Source of the DNA: Flavicella sp964230805
GTDB lineage: Bacteria > Bacteroidota > Bacteroidia > Flavobacteriales > Flavobacteriaceae
NCBI GenBank assembly: GCA_964230805.1
Contig: CAXRIA010000034.1
Coordinates: forward strand, 62,001 to 126,000
Length of the DNA: 64,000 bases
Direction of reading: 5' to 3'
Positions 60,888 through 64,000 of this stretch are shown in pieces. How positions within the stretch are numbered: the stretch's first letter is position 1; each line of letters opens with the position of its first letter. Both the position numbers and the translations under genes were made by a program. The notes beneath the pieces are model-generated. The model saw nothing but the letters and a program-made list of their open reading frames with translations, did not search any database and was not told where the DNA came from.

Positions 60888-62939
60888 ATGAAAAAGGTAA
60901 AAATAAAAAAATGGCTCGTGAACGGAAGTTTTTTCTTTGTGATGGTTGCCTGTGCAAATGATACAAGTTTTTCAGTTCCGGACACCTCATGCATAGACCA
61001 TGATTTGGAAAGTACCCATACCATGCAACAGATCAAAGCAATGGCAGGTTTTGGCGTTCGAGAATTTACAGAAGATACAATCATTTCAGGCTATGTGGTG
61101 TCTTCAGATCGAGATGGAAACTTTTACAAAACATTGATTTTACAAGACGCTCTTGAAAACCCTTCTTGTGCGTTGAGGTTTGTCGTTGATCTTACTGAAA
61201 ATCACGCAACCTATGAATTGGGCAGAAAGGTTTTTGTAAAACTAAAAGGCTTGGCCATAGGTTATTTATTTGGGCATTTGAGTATAGGAGCATCCCGAGG
61301 AAATGATTTGGAGAACATTTCGTCATTTATAATGGAACAGCATTTTGTGAAAAGTTGTGAAAAAGGAGTCGTTCTTGCAAAACCAAGTTATTTCTTTGAG
61401 TTGGATGAAGATGACGTAGGTCTGCTATTGGAATTTTCCGGAGTTCAATTTCATCCGAGGGAATTGGGGAAAACCTACGCCAATACAAGCGATACAAAGA
61501 CAGTTGACCTGAAATTACAGCAATGGACTTCAAATTGTGACGGTCAGGAGGAAATAATTTTGAAGAACAGCGGTTTTACAAACTTTAAGAGCCAACAAGT
61601 TTCCTCTAGAAAAGGTGAGTTGACAGCCATTTTAGAAAAAAGATATGAGCAGTATTATTTGGTGATTCGGAACCTAGAAGATGTTTTTTTTGAGCAGACG
61701 CGCTGCCATGAGAATGAAGTGTTAGAATCAACAATAACAATAAAAGAATTGCAAGCGAAGTACGATGGAGAATTGGTGGAATTTGGTATTGATGAAATTC
61801 TCGTTACAGAAGGTTTTTTAATTTCTTCAGACCAAGAGGGGAATTTTATCAACGAGATGTTTTTGCAAGACGCTGTTGAAAATCCAAAGGCAGGCATTCG
61901 TATTTTGATAGACAAAGAAAATTATTTTGAGACCTATGCCATTGGTCAAAAAATAAAGTTGAAACTCAACAAACTTTACATGGACAACACAGATGGAAAA
62001 TGGACAATTGGTTTTTATAAAAAGGGCTCGGTAGGAGAAATTTCTGAAGAAGAATTGCATGATTTTATAATAGAAACAAAAGAAATACATGATTTGAGGC
62101 CTTTGGAAATTCAACTCGGAGATTTTATGGATTTGTGGAATGAAAATATTTTGGTTTCGCTATCAGACGTACAATTGTTGCACAAAGAAAGAGGAAAAGC
62201 GTTTACTTATTTTTCTGGCAAAGAAAGTGCGATTCGATTATTGGAAAGTTGTGAGAAATATCAAAAAATAGGTGTTTTGACACAAGAAACAGCGCATTTT
62301 TCCAATCAAAAGTTTCCCACGGGAAATGGCCAAATAACAGGTGTTTTGTGCAAGGAAAATTTTTTGCCAACCCTACAATTGCGCCGATTAGAAGACGTGT
62401 CATTTTATCAGGGATACCAGGATTGCCCCACCACAAATCCGCAAATATTAATTACAGAAATCGCAGACCCTGTCAATAGCTCGGGAGCTCGATTTGTGGA
62501 ATTGTACAATGCGGGAATGCATCCTGTTGATCTGTCGGGTTGGTCTTTGAAAAAATACATCAATGGTTCGACTGCCCCTTCAGGAGAGGGAGTGCTTTTG
62601 AACGGAGTTGTCGAAGCGAACACTTTTTTTATTGTGGCAGGTGTTGAGTTTTCTTCCGTTTTTTCAAAAACAGCAAACCTTACGAATGCATACATTTCGG
62701 GAAACGGAGACGACGTGTATGAACTTGTAGATCCCTATCAACAGCGCCAAGACATTTATGGTGTGTTGGGAGAAGACGGTTCAGGAAAATCATGGGAGTA
62801 TACAGATGGGCGTGCTCTTCGAAAAGAGATCGTTGATACACCTACCGGTGATTTTGACATTGCGCAGTGGAAAGCGTTTTCTAAAACAAACGGCACGGCA
62901 AAAATGGCCCCACAAGATTTTAGTCCTGGATTTCGATGA
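60888..62939 (+). CDS. DUF5689 tandem-repeat lipoprotein with C-terminal lamin-tail domain
   Basis: A 683-residue predicted lipoprotein (lipobox MVAC, Cys22). Two DUF5689 copies are evident: about 64-270 and 303-508, with near-identical cores ISGYVVSSDRDGNFYKTLIL and VTEGFLISSDQEGNFINEMF. This OB-like family is related to the DNA/RNA-binding fold seen in bacterial nuclease accessory domains. Residues about 519-640 form a lamin-tail domain (LITEIADPVNSSGARFVELY, then DLSGWSLKKY). It has no T9SS sorting domain. 15 nt after the TonB receptor gene, so co-transcribed; probably a surface ligand-capture protein. Confidence 0.85.
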   Translation: MKKVKIKKWLVNGSFFFVMVACANDTSFSVPDTSCIDHDLESTHTMQQIKAMAGFGVREFTEDTIISGYVVSSDRDGNFYKTLILQDALENPSCALRFVVDLTENHATYELGRKVFVKLKGLAIGYLFGHLSIGASRGNDLENISSFIMEQHFVKSCEKGVVLAKPSYFFELDEDDVGLLLEFSGVQFHPRELGKTYANTSDTKTVDLKLQQWTSNCDGQEEIILKNSGFTNFKSQQVSSRKGELTAILEKRYEQYYLVIRNLEDVFFEQTRCHENEVLESTITIKELQAKYDGELVEFGIDEILVTEGFLISSDQEGNFINEMFLQDAVENPKAGIRILIDKENYFETYAIGQKIKLKLNKLYMDNTDGKWTIGFYKKGSVGEISEEELHDFIIETKEIHDLRPLEIQLGDFMDLWNENILVSLSDVQLLHKERGKAFTYFSGKESAIRLLESCEKYQKIGVLTQETAHFSNQKFPTGNGQITGVLCKENFLPTLQLRRLEDVSFYQGYQDCPTTNPQILITEIADPVNSSGARFVELYNAGMHPVDLSGWSLKKYINGSTAPSGEGVLLNGVVEANTFFIVAGVEFSSVFSKTANLTNAYISGNGDDVYELVDPYQQRQDIYGVLGEDGSGKSWEYTDGRALRKEIVDTPTGDFDIAQWKAFSKTNGTAKMAPQDFSPGFR

Positions 62940-62949
62940 GAAAGTATTA

Positions 62950-63891
62950 TTACGTAGCTGTCTCTAAAATTTCAAAAATAAGGTATACAGGAAAATGATC
63001 GCTTGCGCCGCCCATATAATATTTTCCTCGGTACGTTCGAAAAGGTGCCCCTTTGAATTTCCCGAGCGGATTCAGTAAAAAGGGGGCATTGAAAACAGCG
63101 GCTTTTTTGTACTGTATTTTCGGGTGGCTTTGCAAAGATTTTGAAATTAAAATTTGATCAAAAAGCATCCATTTCCCATAAAATTTTGAAGAACCTTGGC
63201 CCGCTTCAAAAAGAGGAAGCATTGGATTGTAGAGGACTGTCTCCGTCAAGGTCGCCAAGCTTTCGTCTGTGGGATTGTCATTGAAATCGCCCATGACAAG
63301 TACGTTTGGATTTTTTTCGGGAATACCATTCACAGCACTTCGTAAAAATTGAGCGATGGCATTTCTTTTTATTTTTCTTTCCTCCTGTCCATGGCGTTTT
63401 GAAGGCCAATGATTGATGAACACATGAATCATTTCTTCGAAAAGAAGTCCTTTGACATACAAAATGTCTCGAGTGTAATCTCTTTTCCCTTGTTTGTCGA
63501 ACAAAAGCAAAGGAAGAGGTTTTGATTCCAGCACCTGAAAATTATTCTCTCGGTATAACAAAGCGGTATCCATGCCCCTTTCATCCGGAGAATTGAAGTG
63601 TATGTAGGAATAGGAAAAGTCTTGCAAAGGTTCTGACTGTGTCAAATCTTGCAAAACTTGGTCGTTTTCAATTTCTGCCAATCCGATAAGTAGTGGAGGA
63701 GTTTTGCAACAGTCCTCACCAATTTTTGAAAGGGCATTTCCGATTTTGTTGATTTTGATTTGATACCGATACGGTCCCCATTTTTTTTTGCCTTGGGGCG
63801 TGTAATCTTTGTCCAAGGTGTTTTTACCGTCCTCGGCGTCAAAGAGGTTTTCTACATTGTAAAAAGCGACAGAAAATTTTTTCACACACAT
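62950..63891 (-). CDS. EEP family nuclease/phosphatase, paralog without signal peptide
   Basis: A 313-residue DNase I-like protein, clearly related to the 57223-58272 product. Motifs: YNVENLFDAED (about 10-20), GLAEIENDQV, FNSPDERGMDTALLY, INHWPSKRHGQEER, LVMGDFNDNPTDES, DQILISKS and ASDHFPVY; the catalytic set is intact. Unlike its paralog it starts MCVKKFSVAF with no signal peptide, so it is predicted cytoplasmic. It points towards the DUF5689 gene; stops are 10 nt apart. A role on imported nucleotides or oligonucleotides would fit but is inference. Confidence 0.86.
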   Translation of the reverse strand: MCVKKFSVAFYNVENLFDAEDGKNTLDKDYTPQGKKKWGPYRYQIKINKIGNALSKIGEDCCKTPPLLIGLAEIENDQVLQDLTQSEPLQDFSYSYIHFNSPDERGMDTALLYRENNFQVLESKPLPLLLFDKQGKRDYTRDILYVKGLLFEEMIHVFINHWPSKRHGQEERKIKRNAIAQFLRSAVNGIPEKNPNVLVMGDFNDNPTDESLATLTETVLYNPMLPLFEAGQGSSKFYGKWMLFDQILISKSLQSHPKIQYKKAAVFNAPFLLNPLGKFKGAPFRTYRGKYYMGGASDHFPVYLIFEILETAT

Positions 63892-63966
63892 TTTTTTTCA
63901 GATTGCAACCAATTTCAAGTTACAAAAAAGGATTCAGTCAACAAGGCATCGACCCGACAAAAATCG

Positions 63967-63974
63967 TACATTTG
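63967..63974 (+). promoter_or_regulatory. -7 box 4 nt before the last gene start (TACATTTG)
   Basis: Exact TAnnTTTG match ending 4 nt before an ATG at 63979, implying a leaderless mRNA. Confidence 0.5.
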
Positions 63975-63978
63975 CAGC

Positions 63979-64000
63979 ATGATAGATAAGAAAAAGGTAA
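63979..64000 (+). CDS. Start of a gene cut by the window edge
   Basis: Seven codons (MIDKKKV) follow an ATG placed 4 nt after a perfect -7 box. Too short to identify. The strong promoter context is the only support. Confidence 0.4.

Noticed and set aside
1..64000. CRISPR array, transposon, prophage or defence island
   Set aside because: No spaced direct repeats, transposase, integrase, toxin-antitoxin or known defence gene was seen; the addAB-like pair is a normal repair system in this phylum.

Overview
The window is about 64 kb of an AT-rich chromosome from a member of the Bacteroidota, almost certainly family Flavobacteriaceae. Evidence for this: gldH (a gliding-motility lipoprotein), a protein with a type IX secretion C-terminal sorting domain, TonB-dependent receptors, HU-SPOR, DUF4837, DUF5689, DUF6341 and DUF6427 family proteins, the M23 peptidase + GH3-like pair, and many TAnnTTTG promoter -7 boxes, the consensus of the Bacteroidota primary sigma factor. 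It reads as dense chromosomal backbone. I see no rRNA, transposase, integrase, phage gene or CRISPR array. There is one tRNA, Leu(CAA).

Layout. 1-3.4 kb: succinate dehydrogenase (sdhC and the start of sdhA) and an SLC13-type carrier. 3.5-11.1 kb: pepP with an alpha/beta hydrolase, a HU-SPOR membrane protein, dprA, mfd. 11.3-15.2 kb: a metal-homeostasis island in which a TonB receptor is divergent from a DtxR/MntR-type repressor and a ZIP transporter, with a perfect palindrome between them. 15.3-24.2 kb: an apparent operon of addA- and addB-like nuclease genes, a hydrolase, a MATE exporter and an enoyl-CoA hydratase. 24.3-28.4 kb: queD, then pth, rplY and prs on the other strand, tRNA-Leu, asd. 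28.7-39.6 kb: trhO, ricT-gldH-PBP1A, an acyl-CoA synthetase, exonuclease III, a LysM lytic transglycosylase and a DUF4837 lipoprotein. 39.8-46.2 kb: a T9SS cargo protein, recA, a RimB-RimK fusion with an orphan ABC ATPase, trmB, and the DUF6341/DUF6427 pair. 46.4-53.7 kb: yicC-gmk-nadD, an M23 peptidase with a GH3-like enzyme, OsmC, recJ. 53.7-57.2 kb: proBA and an unknown acidic lipoprotein. 57.2-64 kb: a TonB receptor and a DUF5689/lamin-tail lipoprotein flanked by two DNase I-like endonuclease/phosphatase paralogs, then the first codons of one more gene.

How the genes work together. DNA repair and recombination functions are spread through the window (mfd, dprA, addAB, exonuclease III, recA, recJ), as are cell-envelope functions (PBP1A, lytic transglycosylase, M23, HU-SPOR, gldH). 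The best candidate for an under-described system is the 57.2-63.9 kb cassette. Its make-up suggests a surface apparatus that cleaves an extracellular phosphodiester or nucleic-acid substrate and imports the product, but that function is inferred from domains and synteny only. Other points of interest are a hairpin-bearing 18-residue leader ORF before ricT, a long coiled-coil region inside the M23 peptidase, and three genes whose -7 box lies exactly 4 nt before the ATG, suggesting leaderless mRNAs.
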